Positions 1 to 9,976 of a stretch of DNA of 64,000 bases are shown piece by piece. This stretch comes from LMUY01 sp964235495 (GTDB lineage: Bacteria > Pseudomonadota > Alphaproteobacteria > Acetobacterales > Acetobacteraceae), in the NCBI GenBank assembly GCA_964235495.1, contig CAXSAX010000005.1, forward strand, positions 52,535 through 116,534, written 5' to 3'. Each line of letters starts with the position of its first letter. The first letter of the stretch is position 1. The notes under the pieces are model-generated. The model had not been told where the DNA came from and made no database searches. It worked only from the letters and a program-made list of their open reading frames with translations. Made by a program: the position numbers and the translations under genes.

Positions 1-1694
1 ACTTCCTGGCGCGCGACTCCGCCACCGGCCCGATCCTGCTGGACATCCGCCGCATCCGCGACCCGCGCGGCTTTCTCTCCGCCGCCCGCGCCGCCGCCCG
101 GCTGCGCCCCGTGGTGGCGCTGCGCGCCGGCAGCCGCCTGCTGGACCCGACCGGGCGGGCGGAGATGGTGTTCGACGCCGCCCTCAACCGCGCCGGCGTG
201 CTGACCGTCTCGCGGCTGGAGGACATGCTGGCCGCGCTGGAAACGCTCACCCGCGCGCCAGCGCCCCGCAGCGAGGCGCTGGCGGTCGTGACCAATGCGA
301 TCGGGCCCGGCCGCATGGCGGCGGACGCGGCGCTGGCCAGCGGCATTCCGCTCGCCGCCCTGGCGCCGGAGACCCAGCAGGTGCTGCGCCTGGCTTTTCC
401 CGCGCAGGACGTGGCGGACATAATCTATGTCGGCGTGCAAGCGCCCACGCGGCTGGCGGAGGCCGCCGCCCTGCTGTCCGGCGCGCGCGAGGTGGGCGGC
501 ATCCTGGTCGTGCTGGCGCCGACCGGCCCGGCGGACGCCGCCGGGGTGGAGGCGCTGGCGGCGGCCCCGCAAGGCCGCGTGCCGCTGCTGGCATGCGCCA
601 TGGGCGAGACCACGGGCGCGCTGCACCGCCGCCGGCTGGCCGCGGCGGGGGTGCCGGCCTTCGCCTCGCCCGAGCAGGCGGTGCAGGGCTTCCGCCACTT
701 GCTGCAGCAGCGCCGCGCCCGCGCCGCCGCCCGCGAGCTGCCGCCGAGCGACGTGCTGGAGCTGGCGCCGGACCGCGCCGCCGTGCGCCGCGTGGTGGCG
801 GAGGCGCGAGGCGAGGGCCGGCTGGCGTTGTCGGACGGGGAGGTCGCCCGCGTGCTCGCCGCCTACGGCCTGGGCCCGCCCGCGCTGGACGTGACGGTGG
901 CGGACGACCCGCTGTTCGGCCCCGCCATCGGCGTGGGCGGCGAGCGGATGGATGAGCGCGCCTTCGACCTGCCGCCGCTGAACCTGTCCCTGGCGCACGG
1001 CCTGACGGCCCAGGCGCCTGCTGCCCGCGTCCTATCCCCGGACCGGGAGCAGGCGCTGGCCGACATCCTGGTGCGCGTCAGCCAATTGGTCGTGGACACG
1101 CCGGAGCTGGCGGCGCTGACGCTCCCGGCGGACGGCCCGGCGCGCGCCTCGGTGCGCCCGCCGGGGGAGGCCGGCCGGCTCGCCATCGCGCCATATCCCG
1201 CCGCCCTGGCCGAGCCGTGGGACTTGGGGGGCGAGATGCTGACCATCCGCCCGATCCGCCCGGAGGACGCGGCCGGCCACGCCGCCCTGTTCACCCGGCT
1301 GACCCCGGAGGATGTGCGCTACCGCTTCTTCTCCTCGTTGCGGGAGCTGTCGCCGGAGCGGATCGCCCGCATGACCCAGGTGGACTACGACCGCGAGATG
1401 GCGTTCGTCGCCATTCGCGCCAACGGCGACACCGCCGGGGTGAGCCGCCTGGTGCGCGACGGCGACGGCGGCGAGTTCGCCGTGGTGGTGGAACGCGCCA
1501 TGAAGAACAGGGGACTGGGCCGGCGCTTGATGCAGCGGCTGGAGGAGTGGGGCCGCGAGCAGGGCATGACGGCCATGGTGGGCCAGGTGCTGGCGGAGAA
1601 TGCGCCCATGCTGGCCTTCGTGCGGCGGCTGGGGTGCAGCCTGCACCCCTCGCCGGAGGAGCCGGACGTGGTGGAGGCGCGGTTGGCACTGTGA
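1..1694 (+). CDS. Acyl-CoA synthetase (NDP-forming)-like / GNAT acetyltransferase, 5' partial
   Basis: The open frame runs in from the window edge (codons from base 3), so the N-terminal CoA-binding domain lies upstream. What is visible matches the bifunctional acetate-CoA ligase (ADP-forming)/GNAT family: a succinyl-CoA-ligase-like region, a shortened ATP-grasp region, then a GNAT domain from about base 1236 with the acetyl-CoA loop NRGLGRRLM (about 1507-1533). In this family the synthetase part senses ligands or makes acyl-CoA, and the GNAT part acetylates lysines (Pat-like). Oddly, the loop that should carry the phospho-histidine (about 123-145) and roughly 100 residues of the ATP-grasp core (expected near 870-895) are missing, so synthetase activity looks lost while the acetyltransferase looks intact. 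It converges on phaC. Confidence 0.8.
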   Translation, partial: FLARDSATGPILLDIRRIRDPRGFLSAARAAARLRPVVALRAGSRLLDPTGRAEMVFDAALNRAGVLTVSRLEDMLAALETLTRAPAPRSEALAVVTNAIGPGRMAADAALASGIPLAALAPETQQVLRLAFPAQDVADIIYVGVQAPTRLAEAAALLSGAREVGGILVVLAPTGPADAAGVEALAAAPQGRVPLLACAMGETTGALHRRRLAAAGVPAFASPEQAVQGFRHLLQQRRARAAARELPPSDVLELAPDRAAVRRVVAEARGEGRLALSDGEVARVLAAYGLGPPALDVTVADDPLFGPAIGVGGERMDERAFDLPPLNLSLAHGLTAQAPAARVLSPDREQALADILVRVSQLVVDTPELAALTLPADGPARASVRPPGEAGRLAIAPYPAALAEPWDLGGEMLTIRPIRPEDAAGHAALFTRLTPEDVRYRFFSSLRELSPERIARMTQVDYDREMAFVAIRANGDTAGVSRLVRDGDGGEFAVVVERAMKNRGLGRRLMQRLEEWGREQGMTAMVGQVLAENAPMLAFVRRLGCSLHPSPEEPDVVEARLAL

Positions 1695-1755
1695 GGGCGG
1701 TCGTTTGCTCCACTCTCGCACCGTCTGCCGAACACGGCTTGCGCGTCGGCTGTCG

Positions 1756-3552
1756 TCAGGCCTTGACCCGCACGTAGCTCCCCGGCGCATCCTCGATCGC
1801 CGCCAGTCCGTCCGCACCCGGCGCCCGCGCCGGCACCTTGTCATCGGCCAGCCCCACCGCCCAGCGCTGCCAGTCCGGCCACCAGGACCCGGCCATCTCC
1901 TGCGCGCCGGCGAACCAGTCCTCCGGCGCGGGTGGCAGGGCGTTGCTCACCCAATGGCTGTACTTGCCGCTCTCCGGCGGGTTCACCACGCCGGCGATGT
2001 GCCCGCTCGCCGCCAGCACGAAGCGCACCGGGCCGCCCAGCAGCTGGGTGCCGCGGTAAGTGCTGCGCCAGGGGGCGATGTGGTCCTCCCGGGTGGAGAT
2101 GAAGTAGGCCGGCACGTCCACCTCGCCGAGGTCGATCCGCTCGCCCGCCAGCTCCAGCTCGCCGCGGGCCAGCTTGTTCTCGTGGTACATGTTGCGCAGG
2201 TAGTAGCTGTGCATCCGCGCCGGCATGCGAGTGGCGTCGCTGTTCCAGTACAGCAGGTCGAACTGGAACGGCTCGTTGCCCAGCAGGTAGTTGTTGACCA
2301 CGAAGGACCAGATCAGGTCGTTGGCGCGCAGCATGTTGAAGGTCTGCGCCATATCCGCGCCCTGCAGCACGCCGTCGCGGTCCATCCTGGCCTCCAGCTG
2401 GGCCAGCTGCTCCTCGTCGATGAACACGCCCAGCTCGCCCGCCTCGGCGAAGTCCGTCATGGTGACAAGGAAAGTGGCGCTGCTGATCCGGTCGTCGCCG
2501 CGGCGCTTCATCCAGGACAGCGTGCTGGCCAGCAGCGTGCCGCCGAGGCAGTAGCCGATCGCGTTGACCTGGCGCTCGCCCGTGGCCTGGCCGATGGCGT
2601 CGAGGGCGGCGAACACGCCTTCGGCCATGTAGTCCTCGAATCCCTTGCCGGCCAGGGATTCGTCGGGGTTGACCCAGCTGACCATGAACACGGTGTGCCC
2701 CTGGCCCACCGCCCAGCGGACGAAGCTGTTATTCGGGCGCAGGTCCAGGATATAGAACTTGTTAATCCAGGGCGGGATGATCAGCAGCGGCCGCCGCTGC
2801 ACCTGCTCCGTCGTCGGCGCATACTGGATCAGCTGCATCAGGTCGTTCTGAAACACCACCTTGCCGGGCGAGACGCCGATGTTCTCGCCCAGCTTGAAGG
2901 CGTCCATGTCCGTCATCTTGATCGCGAGCTTGCCGCGCCCGCGCTCCAGGTCGCCCAGCAGGTTGTTCAGCCCGCGGATCAGGTTCTCGCCCCCGGTGGC
3001 GGCGGTCTTGCGCAGCACTTCGGGGTTGGTCAGCAGGAAGTTGGACGGGCTCATCGCATCGATGAACTGGCGCGAGTAGAAATCCACCTTCTGCGCCGTC
3101 TTGCGGTCCAGCCCTTCCGCCTGGCCCACCACGTCCTGCACGAAGCGGGCGGAGAGCAGGTAGGATTGCTTGATGAAGTCGAACACCTCGTTCTCCTTCC
3201 AGGCGTCGTCCTTGAACCGCTTGTCCTTCGGGTTCGGCTGGATGACCGCGGGCGCCGGGTCAGGGCCGCCCATCATGCGGCGGGCGGTCACCTGCCACAG
3301 CGTCATGTAGTCCTGCCAGAAGCCGACCTGCGCCTGCACCAGGCGCGCCGGGTCGCTCATCAGCTTGGCGGTCATCTCCATGAAGGCGGCGCCGATGTTC
3401 ATGGGGTCGGGGTTGGCGGCCTCCGCGCCCTGGCGCTTCAGCCAGTCGCCCACGATGCGCTGGGAGCGTTCGGCGATGTCGGCCATAGACCGGGTCAGCC
3501 TCAACGGGTCCGTGGCGATGCTCTCGGTGCTGTTGATGGCTTCGTCTGCCAT
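1756..3552 (-). CDS. phaC: Class I poly(3-hydroxyalkanoate) synthase
   Basis: Polymerises 3-hydroxyacyl-CoA into PHA storage granules. The 598-residue length is normal for class I PhaC. The N-terminal PhaC domain is followed by an alpha/beta-hydrolase fold with the lipase-like box GYCLGG, where the nucleophilic Cys is about residue 335. A later DHIAPW segment and an ASGHIAG segment hold the expected acid and His residues. The start ATG lies 64 bp from the divergent lipoprotein gene. No phaA, phaB or phasin gene is adjacent, so the monomer supply genes must be elsewhere. Confidence 0.96.
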   Translation of the reverse strand: MADEAINSTESIATDPLRLTRSMADIAERSQRIVGDWLKRQGAEAANPDPMNIGAAFMEMTAKLMSDPARLVQAQVGFWQDYMTLWQVTARRMMGGPDPAPAVIQPNPKDKRFKDDAWKENEVFDFIKQSYLLSARFVQDVVGQAEGLDRKTAQKVDFYSRQFIDAMSPSNFLLTNPEVLRKTAATGGENLIRGLNNLLGDLERGRGKLAIKMTDMDAFKLGENIGVSPGKVVFQNDLMQLIQYAPTTEQVQRRPLLIIPPWINKFYILDLRPNNSFVRWAVGQGHTVFMVSWVNPDESLAGKGFEDYMAEGVFAALDAIGQATGERQVNAIGYCLGGTLLASTLSWMKRRGDDRISSATFLVTMTDFAEAGELGVFIDEEQLAQLEARMDRDGVLQGADMAQTFNMLRANDLIWSFVVNNYLLGNEPFQFDLLYWNSDATRMPARMHSYYLRNMYHENKLARGELELAGERIDLGEVDVPAYFISTREDHIAPWRSTYRGTQLLGGPVRFVLAASGHIAGVVNPPESGKYSHWVSNALPPAPEDWFAGAQEMAGSWWPDWQRWAVGLADDKVPARAPGADGLAAIEDAPGSYVRVKA

Positions 3553-3616
3553 GGCGTCCTTCCCGTCGGGTTCGCGCCCCGCTAGACAGGGCGGGTGGGG
3601 GCTCGATCGCTGACTT

Positions 3617-4519
3617 ATGCTTGAGGTTTTTCACCAGCACGCTAGGCGCGCGGCCAGGCTGCGGCAAGCAGTGGCGGCGCTTGCGCTCGCAGCGGGGCTG
3701 GCCGGCTGCGTCAGTTCATCCGTGCTCGGCCCGGGCGTGGACCTGTTCCATGGCTTGCAGGGCGGCGTGATCGCGCAGCAGCGCCCGCCGCCGCCGGGCG
3801 CCGACGACCCGTATCCGAACCTGGCCACCGTGCCTGCCCGGCCTGTTGCGCCCGACGTGTTGGCGCAGCAGCGCATCGCCGACCGGCTCGCCTCCCAGCG
3901 CGACGCGGCGGGCGCCGCTGCGGCCCTCGACCCGCTGAAGGCGCTGCCGCCTCCGCCGCCCCCGCCCAAGCCGGCTGCGCCGGATCCGGGCGCCAACCGG
4001 GTGGTCGTGGACGCGGCGCCCTCTCCGGCCCCGCCGCCGGCCCCGCCCGTGCTCTCCGGCATCAGCGCCGTCCCAGCCGTGCCGGAGCTGGTCACGTCCG
4101 GCCCGCTTCCGACCCTGGCCGGGGCGCCCCCGCCGCTGGCCGTCGGGTTGGGCAGCGCGGTCCCGCCAGCGCCGCCGGCTCCCCCGCCGGTGGCGAACAC
4201 CGCCCAGGCAGCGGCGCCCGCCACCCTGGTGCCCGCTACCCTGGTGACGGTGGCGTTCACGCCGGGCTCGGACGAGCTGCCGCCGTCCGCGCCCTTGAAC
4301 CTGCGCCGCTTCGCCCTGGCGCATAAGGGCGTGGCCCTCACCGTGACCGGCCATGGCGGCGTGGTGCTGCCGACGCCCGACTCGCAGTCCCGCGCACTGG
4401 ACCTGGCGCTGCGCCGCGCCAAGGCCATCGCCGCCTCGCTCGCCACCGCCGGCATTCCCGCCGCCAACCTGCACGTGCGTGCGGAGGCCGCCGGGCAGGG
4501 CGGCACCGCCAGCCTGTAA
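3617..4519 (+). CDS. Proline-rich OmpA-like lipoprotein
   Basis: A 300-residue exported protein. The N-terminus has a basic stretch, a hydrophobic run and a lipobox ending in LAGC (about residue 31), indicating a lipoprotein. The middle (about 50-210) is rich in Pro and Ala with PPPPPP-type runs, typical of a flexible spacer. The last ~90 residues have an OmpA/Pal-like layout: a VAFTPGSDELP strand, then LALRRAKAIAASLATAGIP, similar to the peptidoglycan-binding helix. Key OmpA peptidoglycan contacts are only partly recognisable, so wall binding is inferred. It is followed 12 bp later by the aminotransferase gene; a functional link is not obvious. Confidence 0.7.
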   Translation: MLEVFHQHARRAARLRQAVAALALAAGLAGCVSSSVLGPGVDLFHGLQGGVIAQQRPPPPGADDPYPNLATVPARPVAPDVLAQQRIADRLASQRDAAGAAAALDPLKALPPPPPPPKPAAPDPGANRVVVDAAPSPAPPPAPPVLSGISAVPAVPELVTSGPLPTLAGAPPPLAVGLGSAVPPAPPAPPPVANTAQAAAPATLVPATLVTVAFTPGSDELPPSAPLNLRRFALAHKGVALTVTGHGGVVLPTPDSQSRALDLALRRAKAIAASLATAGIPAANLHVRAEAAGQGGTASL

Positions 4520-4531
4520 CGGAGCCCACCG

Positions 4532-5743
<1,212 letters not shown>

Positions 5744-5744
5744 C

Positions 5745-7004
5745 ATGCACGTCGCCATCGCCGGCCTCGGCACCGTCGGCGCCGGCGTGCTCCGCCTGTT
5801 GCACGACAATGCCGGCCTCATCGCCGCCCGCGCCGGCCAGCCCATCACGGCCACCGCCGTCAGCGCGCGCGACCGCTCCCGCGACCGCGGCCTGGATCTT
5901 CGTGGCCTGCACTGGGCCGAAGACCCGCAGGACCTCGCCACCCTTTCCGGCATCGATGCGGTGGTGGAGCTGATTGGCGGCGCTGAAGGTGCGGCCCGCG
6001 CCCTCGTCACCGCCGCCCTCGCTGCCGGCCGCCCCGTCGTCACGGCCAACAAGGCGCTGATCGCTCTCCACGGCGCCACCCTGCCTCGCACCGCCCCCCT
6101 TGCGTTCGAGGCGGCCGTTGCCGGCGGCATTCCCGTCATCAAGGCACTGCGCGAGGGCCTGGCGGCCAACCGCATCAGCCGGGTCACCGGCATCCTCAAC
6201 GGCACCTGCAACTACATCCTCACCGCCATGCGCGAGCAACGGCGCGAGTTCGCGGACGTGCTGGCCGAGGCCCAGGCGCTCGGCTACGCGGAAGCCGACC
6301 CGGCGACTGACATCGACGGCACCGACGCCGCCCACAAGCTCGCCATCCTGGCCGCCCTCGCCTTCGGCCAGCCCATCCGGTTCGCGGCCGTGCACGTCGA
6401 AGGCATCCGCCGGGTCAGCGCGCTCGACATCGCCTTCGCCGACGAGCTGGGCTACCGCATCAAGCTGCTCGGCATCGCCCGGCGCACCGAGGCGGGCGTG
6501 GAGGCGCGGGTGCATCCCTGCCTGGTGCCGGCGAGCGCGCCGATCGCCCGGGTGGACGGCGTGTTCAACGCGGTGGTCGCGGAGGGCGACGCGGTCGGCC
6601 GGGTCATGCTGGAGGGCCGCGGTGCGGGGGCGGGGCCGACCGCCTCGGCCGTGGTGGCGGACCTGATCGACCTCGCCCGTGGCCGGCTGACGCCCACCTG
6701 GGGGCAGGACACGCTGGCGGATGGCCCGTCCGTGCCGATCGGCCAGCACCTCGGCGCCTACTACCTGCGGCTGATGGTGACGGACCGGCCCGGCGTGATC
6801 GCCGATGTCGCCGCCATCCTGCGGGACCAGGGCGTGTCGCTGGAATCCCTGCTGCAGCACGGCCGCAGCCCCGCCGAGGCGGTCCCCGTGATACTGGTGA
6901 CGCACGAGGTCCGCGAGCATGCGATGCGCGGGGCCCTCGGCCGCATCGCGGCGCTGGAGACCGTGCTGGAGACGCCCGCCTTCATCCGAATCGAGCCAGG
7001 CTGA
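5745..7004 (+). CDS. hom: Homoserine dehydrogenase
   Basis: Reduces aspartate semialdehyde to homoserine in the Thr/Met pathway. The start at 5745 is preferred over an in-frame ATG at 5712, which lies inside the aminotransferase gene, because the Rossmann motif GLGTVGAGV follows at once and GGAGGAGG lies at 5725-5732. The protein has 419 residues. The NGTCNYI substrate-domain motif is near residue 150, and the last ~90 residues form an ACT domain (YYLRLMVTDRPGVIADVA) that usually mediates threonine feedback. It lies one base after the aminotransferase stop and 14 bp before glpX, so it is probably cotranscribed. Homoserine kinase is in this window at 30-31 kb. Confidence 0.96.
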   Translation: MHVAIAGLGTVGAGVLRLLHDNAGLIAARAGQPITATAVSARDRSRDRGLDLRGLHWAEDPQDLATLSGIDAVVELIGGAEGAARALVTAALAAGRPVVTANKALIALHGATLPRTAPLAFEAAVAGGIPVIKALREGLAANRISRVTGILNGTCNYILTAMREQRREFADVLAEAQALGYAEADPATDIDGTDAAHKLAILAALAFGQPIRFAAVHVEGIRRVSALDIAFADELGYRIKLLGIARRTEAGVEARVHPCLVPASAPIARVDGVFNAVVAEGDAVGRVMLEGRGAGAGPTASAVVADLIDLARGRLTPTWGQDTLADGPSVPIGQHLGAYYLRLMVTDRPGVIADVAAILRDQGVSLESLLQHGRSPAEAVPVILVTHEVREHAMRGALGRIAALETVLETPAFIRIEPG

Positions 7005-7018
7005 CAAGGAGCCCGCCC

Positions 7019-8002
7019 ATGGACCGCCCCCCCGAGATCACCAACGACCGCAACCTTGCCCTGGAGCTGTGCCGGGTCAGCGAGGCGGGCGCTCTGGCCG
7101 GCAGCCGCTGGATGGGCCGTGGCAAGAAGAACGAGGCGGACGGCGCCGCGGTGGAAGCCATGCGCCGCGCCTTCGACGGCATCGCCATCGACGGCACGGT
7201 GGTGATCGGCGAGGGCGAGATGGACGAGGCGCCCATGCTGTACATCGGCGAGAAGGTCGGCTGCGGCGGCCCCGCCATGGACATCGCGGTGGACCCGCTG
7301 GAGGGCACCACCATCACCGCCAAGGGCGGCCCCAACGCCATGGCGACGGTGGCGCTGGCGGAGAAAGGCAACTTCCTGCACGCCCCCGACGTGTACATGG
7401 ACAAGATCGCCGTCGGCCCCGGCCTGCCGCCCGGCGTGGTGGACCTGGATGCGCCGGTTTGGGAAAACCTGCGCAACCTGGCGACCGCCAAGAACGTCGA
7501 GATCGGCGAACTGGTGCTGTGCACCCTGGATCGCGACCGCCACGCCGACATGATCGCCCACGCGCGCGAGGCCGGCGCCCGGATCATGCTGATCGGCGAC
7601 GGCGACGTGTCCGGCGTCATCATGGCGGCGCAGGCGATGAGCGGGGTCGATATCTTCATCGGCGCCGGCGGCGCGCCGGAGGGGGTGCTGGCCGCCGCCG
7701 CGTTGCGCTGCCTGGGCGGCCAGATGCAGAGCCGCCTGCTGTTCGAGGACGAGGCGCAGGTCGAGCGCGCCCGCGGCATGGGCGTGACCGACCCGAAGCG
7801 GAAGTACGATCTGGCGGAGATGGCCAAGGGAGACGTGATGTTCGCCGCCACCGGCGTCACCACGGGGCCGATGCTGCGTGGCGTGCGCCGCTTCGCCACC
7901 GGAGCCATCACCCACTCGCTGGTGATGCGCTCCAAGTCCGGCACGGTGCGCTACGTGGAGGCCCACCACAACTTCGCCACCAAGACTTGGCAGCCGAACT
8001 GA
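7019..8002 (+). CDS. glpX: Class II fructose-1,6-bisphosphatase
   Basis: Hydrolyses fructose-1,6-bisphosphate in gluconeogenesis. It has 327 residues, normal for GlpX. The metal-dependent phosphatase signatures are clear: GEGEMDEAPM, DPLEGTT and GDGDVSG. AAGGAG precedes the ATG by a normal distance. It sits between hom and recJ, and its last codons overlap the recJ start, suggesting translational coupling. Confidence 0.96.
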   Translation: MDRPPEITNDRNLALELCRVSEAGALAGSRWMGRGKKNEADGAAVEAMRRAFDGIAIDGTVVIGEGEMDEAPMLYIGEKVGCGGPAMDIAVDPLEGTTITAKGGPNAMATVALAEKGNFLHAPDVYMDKIAVGPGLPPGVVDLDAPVWENLRNLATAKNVEIGELVLCTLDRDRHADMIAHAREAGARIMLIGDGDVSGVIMAAQAMSGVDIFIGAGGAPEGVLAAAALRCLGGQMQSRLLFEDEAQVERARGMGVTDPKRKYDLAEMAKGDVMFAATGVTTGPMLRGVRRFATGAITHSLVMRSKSGTVRYVEAHHNFATKTWQPN

Positions 8003-9777
8003 ACGCCATCGCGCCGCCCCCGCCCGCGCTTGGCGTCGCCCGCAGCGTCACCGGGCGCCGCTGGGTGTGGCGGGGCGGCGAGGAGCGCACCGGCTTGCAG
8101 CTGGCCCAGCGCGCCGGCGTGCCCGAGATCGTGGGCCGCCTGCTCGCCGCCCGCGGCGTCGCGGCGGACGCGGCGGCCGATTTCCTCGCCCCCACCCTGC
8201 GCGCCCTGCTGCCGGACCCGTCCGTGCTGGCCGACATGGACGCCGCCGCTGCCCGTCTGGCCCGCGCCGTGCAAGCGGGCGAGACGGTGGCGGTGTTCGG
8301 CGACTACGACGTGGACGGCGCCTGCTCCGCGGCCATCATCACCTTGCTGCTGCGCGGCCTCGGCTGCCCCGTGCTGACCCACGTGCCGGACCGCATCCTG
8401 GAAGGCTACGGCCCGAACGCCCCCGCGCTACGCGCCTTGGCCGCCCGGGGCGCCACCCTGGTGGTGTGCGTGGATTGCGGCACCGCCGCCGCCGAGGCGC
8501 TGGCCGCGCTGGCGGGCCTGGCCGACGCCTTGGTGCTGGACCACCACAAGGCGGAAGGCCCGCCGCCGCCCGTGCTCGCGACCGTCAACCCGAACCGGCT
8601 GGATGACGGCTCCGGCCTGCGCGGCCTGTGCGCCGCCGGGGTCGCCTTTCTGGCGGCCATCGCTGCCCTGCGCGCGCTGCGCCGAGCCGGCTGGTTCGCC
8701 GCCCGCCCGGAGCCGGACATGCGTGGCATGCTGGACCTGGTGGCCCTGGCGACGGTGTGCGACGTGATGCCGCTCACCGGCCTCAACCGCGCCTTCGTGG
8801 CCCAGGGCCTCAAGGTCATGGGCCGGCGCGAGCGGCCCGGCCTCGCCGCCCTGCTGGAGGTGGCCTCCGCCAAGGACCGCCCGAACGCCGGCACGCTGGG
8901 CTGGGCGCTCGGCCCCCGCATCAACGCGGCCGGGCGGATCGACGAGGCCGACCTGGGCCTGCGGCTGCTGCTGACCGAGGATCCGGTGGAGGCGCGCGCC
9001 CTGGCCATTCGGCTGGACGGGGTCAACCGGGACCGGCAGGAACTGGAAGCCGCCGTGCTGGACGCCGCCCACGACGCCGCGCAGGCCCAGGCGGAGACGG
9101 GCCGCGCGGTGCTGCTGGTGCACGGGGCCGGTTGGCACCCCGGCGTGGTGGGCATCATCGCCGGGCGCATCAAGCAACGGCAGAACCGCCCCGCTTTGGC
9201 CGGGTCGCTGGCAGAGGGCCGGATCAAGGGGTCCGGCCGCTCCGTGGCAGGCGTCGACCTGGGGGCTGCGGTGCTGGAGGCGCGGCGCGAAGGGCTGCTC
9301 ATCACGGGGGGCGGCCACGCGATGGCTGCCGGGTTCAGCCTGGAGCTGGATCGGCTGGCCGACTTCCACGCTTTCCTGGAGGATCGCCTGGCCCACGCCG
9401 CCACCTTGCCGCGCACGCCGGACCTTCCCGTTGAAGCCACGGTAGCGGTCGCCGCCGCGGGGGTAGAGCTGGCCGAGCAGATCGCCCGCCTGGCGCCGTT
9501 CGGTACTGGCAACGAGGAGCCGGTGCTCGCCCTGCCGCGCGCCCGGGTTGTGCGCGCCGACTGGATCGGCCGCGACGGCGGCACGCTGCGCGCCTTCGTG
9601 GAAGGGGAGGGCGGCGGGCGGCTCAAGGCCATGGTGTTCCGCGCTGCCGGGACGCCGTTGGGCCACGCCCTGGGCACGCCGGGCGCGCCGGTGCACCTGG
9701 CCGGCACGGTGCGGGCTGAGGAGTGGAACGGCACGGTATCGGCCAGCTTCATCGTGAGCGACGCCGCCGCCGCTTGA
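7987..9777 (+). CDS. recJ: Single-stranded-DNA-specific exonuclease RecJ
   Basis: A 5'-3' ssDNA exonuclease of recombination and mismatch repair. DHH phosphoesterase motifs are present: DYDVDGACSAA (about residue 105), VDCG, and DHHKAEG. The DHHA1 motif GGGHAMAAGF lies in the C-terminal half, followed by an OB-like domain. The start is not ATG. The conserved N-terminus LGVARSVTGRRW lies before any ATG or GTG, so translation most likely begins at TTG 7987 (or CTG 7999), inside the last codons of glpX. That gives about 596 residues, the usual size. Confidence 0.93.
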   Translation: MAAELNAIAPPPPALGVARSVTGRRWVWRGGEERTGLQLAQRAGVPEIVGRLLAARGVAADAAADFLAPTLRALLPDPSVLADMDAAAARLARAVQAGETVAVFGDYDVDGACSAAIITLLLRGLGCPVLTHVPDRILEGYGPNAPALRALAARGATLVVCVDCGTAAAEALAALAGLADALVLDHHKAEGPPPPVLATVNPNRLDDGSGLRGLCAAGVAFLAAIAALRALRRAGWFAARPEPDMRGMLDLVALATVCDVMPLTGLNRAFVAQGLKVMGRRERPGLAALLEVASAKDRPNAGTLGWALGPRINAAGRIDEADLGLRLLLTEDPVEARALAIRLDGVNRDRQELEAAVLDAAHDAAQAQAETGRAVLLVHGAGWHPGVVGIIAGRIKQRQNRPALAGSLAEGRIKGSGRSVAGVDLGAAVLEARREGLLITGGGHAMAAGFSLELDRLADFHAFLEDRLAHAATLPRTPDLPVEATVAVAAAGVELAEQIARLAPFGTGNEEPVLALPRARVVRADWIGRDGGTLRAFVEGEGGGRLKAMVFRAAGTPLGHALGTPGAPVHLAGTVRAEEWNGTVSASFIVSDAAAA

Positions 9778-9814
9778 CCTAGGGCCCTTGCGACGGCACA
9801 TGACGGCCTGGCCC

Positions 9815-9890
9815 GTCCCGTTCGTCTAGAGGCCTAGGACACGGCCCTTTCAAGGCTGTAACACGGGTTCGAATCCCGTACGGGGCACCA
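9815..9890 (+). tRNA. tRNA-Glu (anticodon TTC)
   Basis: A 76-nt cloverleaf. The acceptor arm GTCCCGT pairs with ACGGGGC, then A and an encoded CCA. The D-arm region TCTAGAGGCCTAGGAC, the anticodon loop CTTTCAA (anticodon TTC) and the T-loop GGTTCGAATCC are canonical. The sequence is very close to E. coli tRNA-Glu. It stands alone between recJ and ggt. Confidence 0.97.
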
Positions 9891-9976
9891 AGCAACCAAT
9901 CGGCATCGTTGTGGTCAAGGGGCAGGGCTGCATCGGCGGCAACGGCCACCAGGACGCAAGACATGCTCCAGCCCAG

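Noticed and set aside
1600..3585. 661-residue plus-strand frame opposite phaC
   Set aside because: Composition (His, Val, Gln, Arg rich) is that of antisense GC-rich DNA; PhaC is the real gene.
9779..9964. Minus-strand 61-residue open frame across tRNA-Glu
   Set aside because: Its GIRTRVTALKG part is antisense translation of the tRNA; a known annotation artefact.
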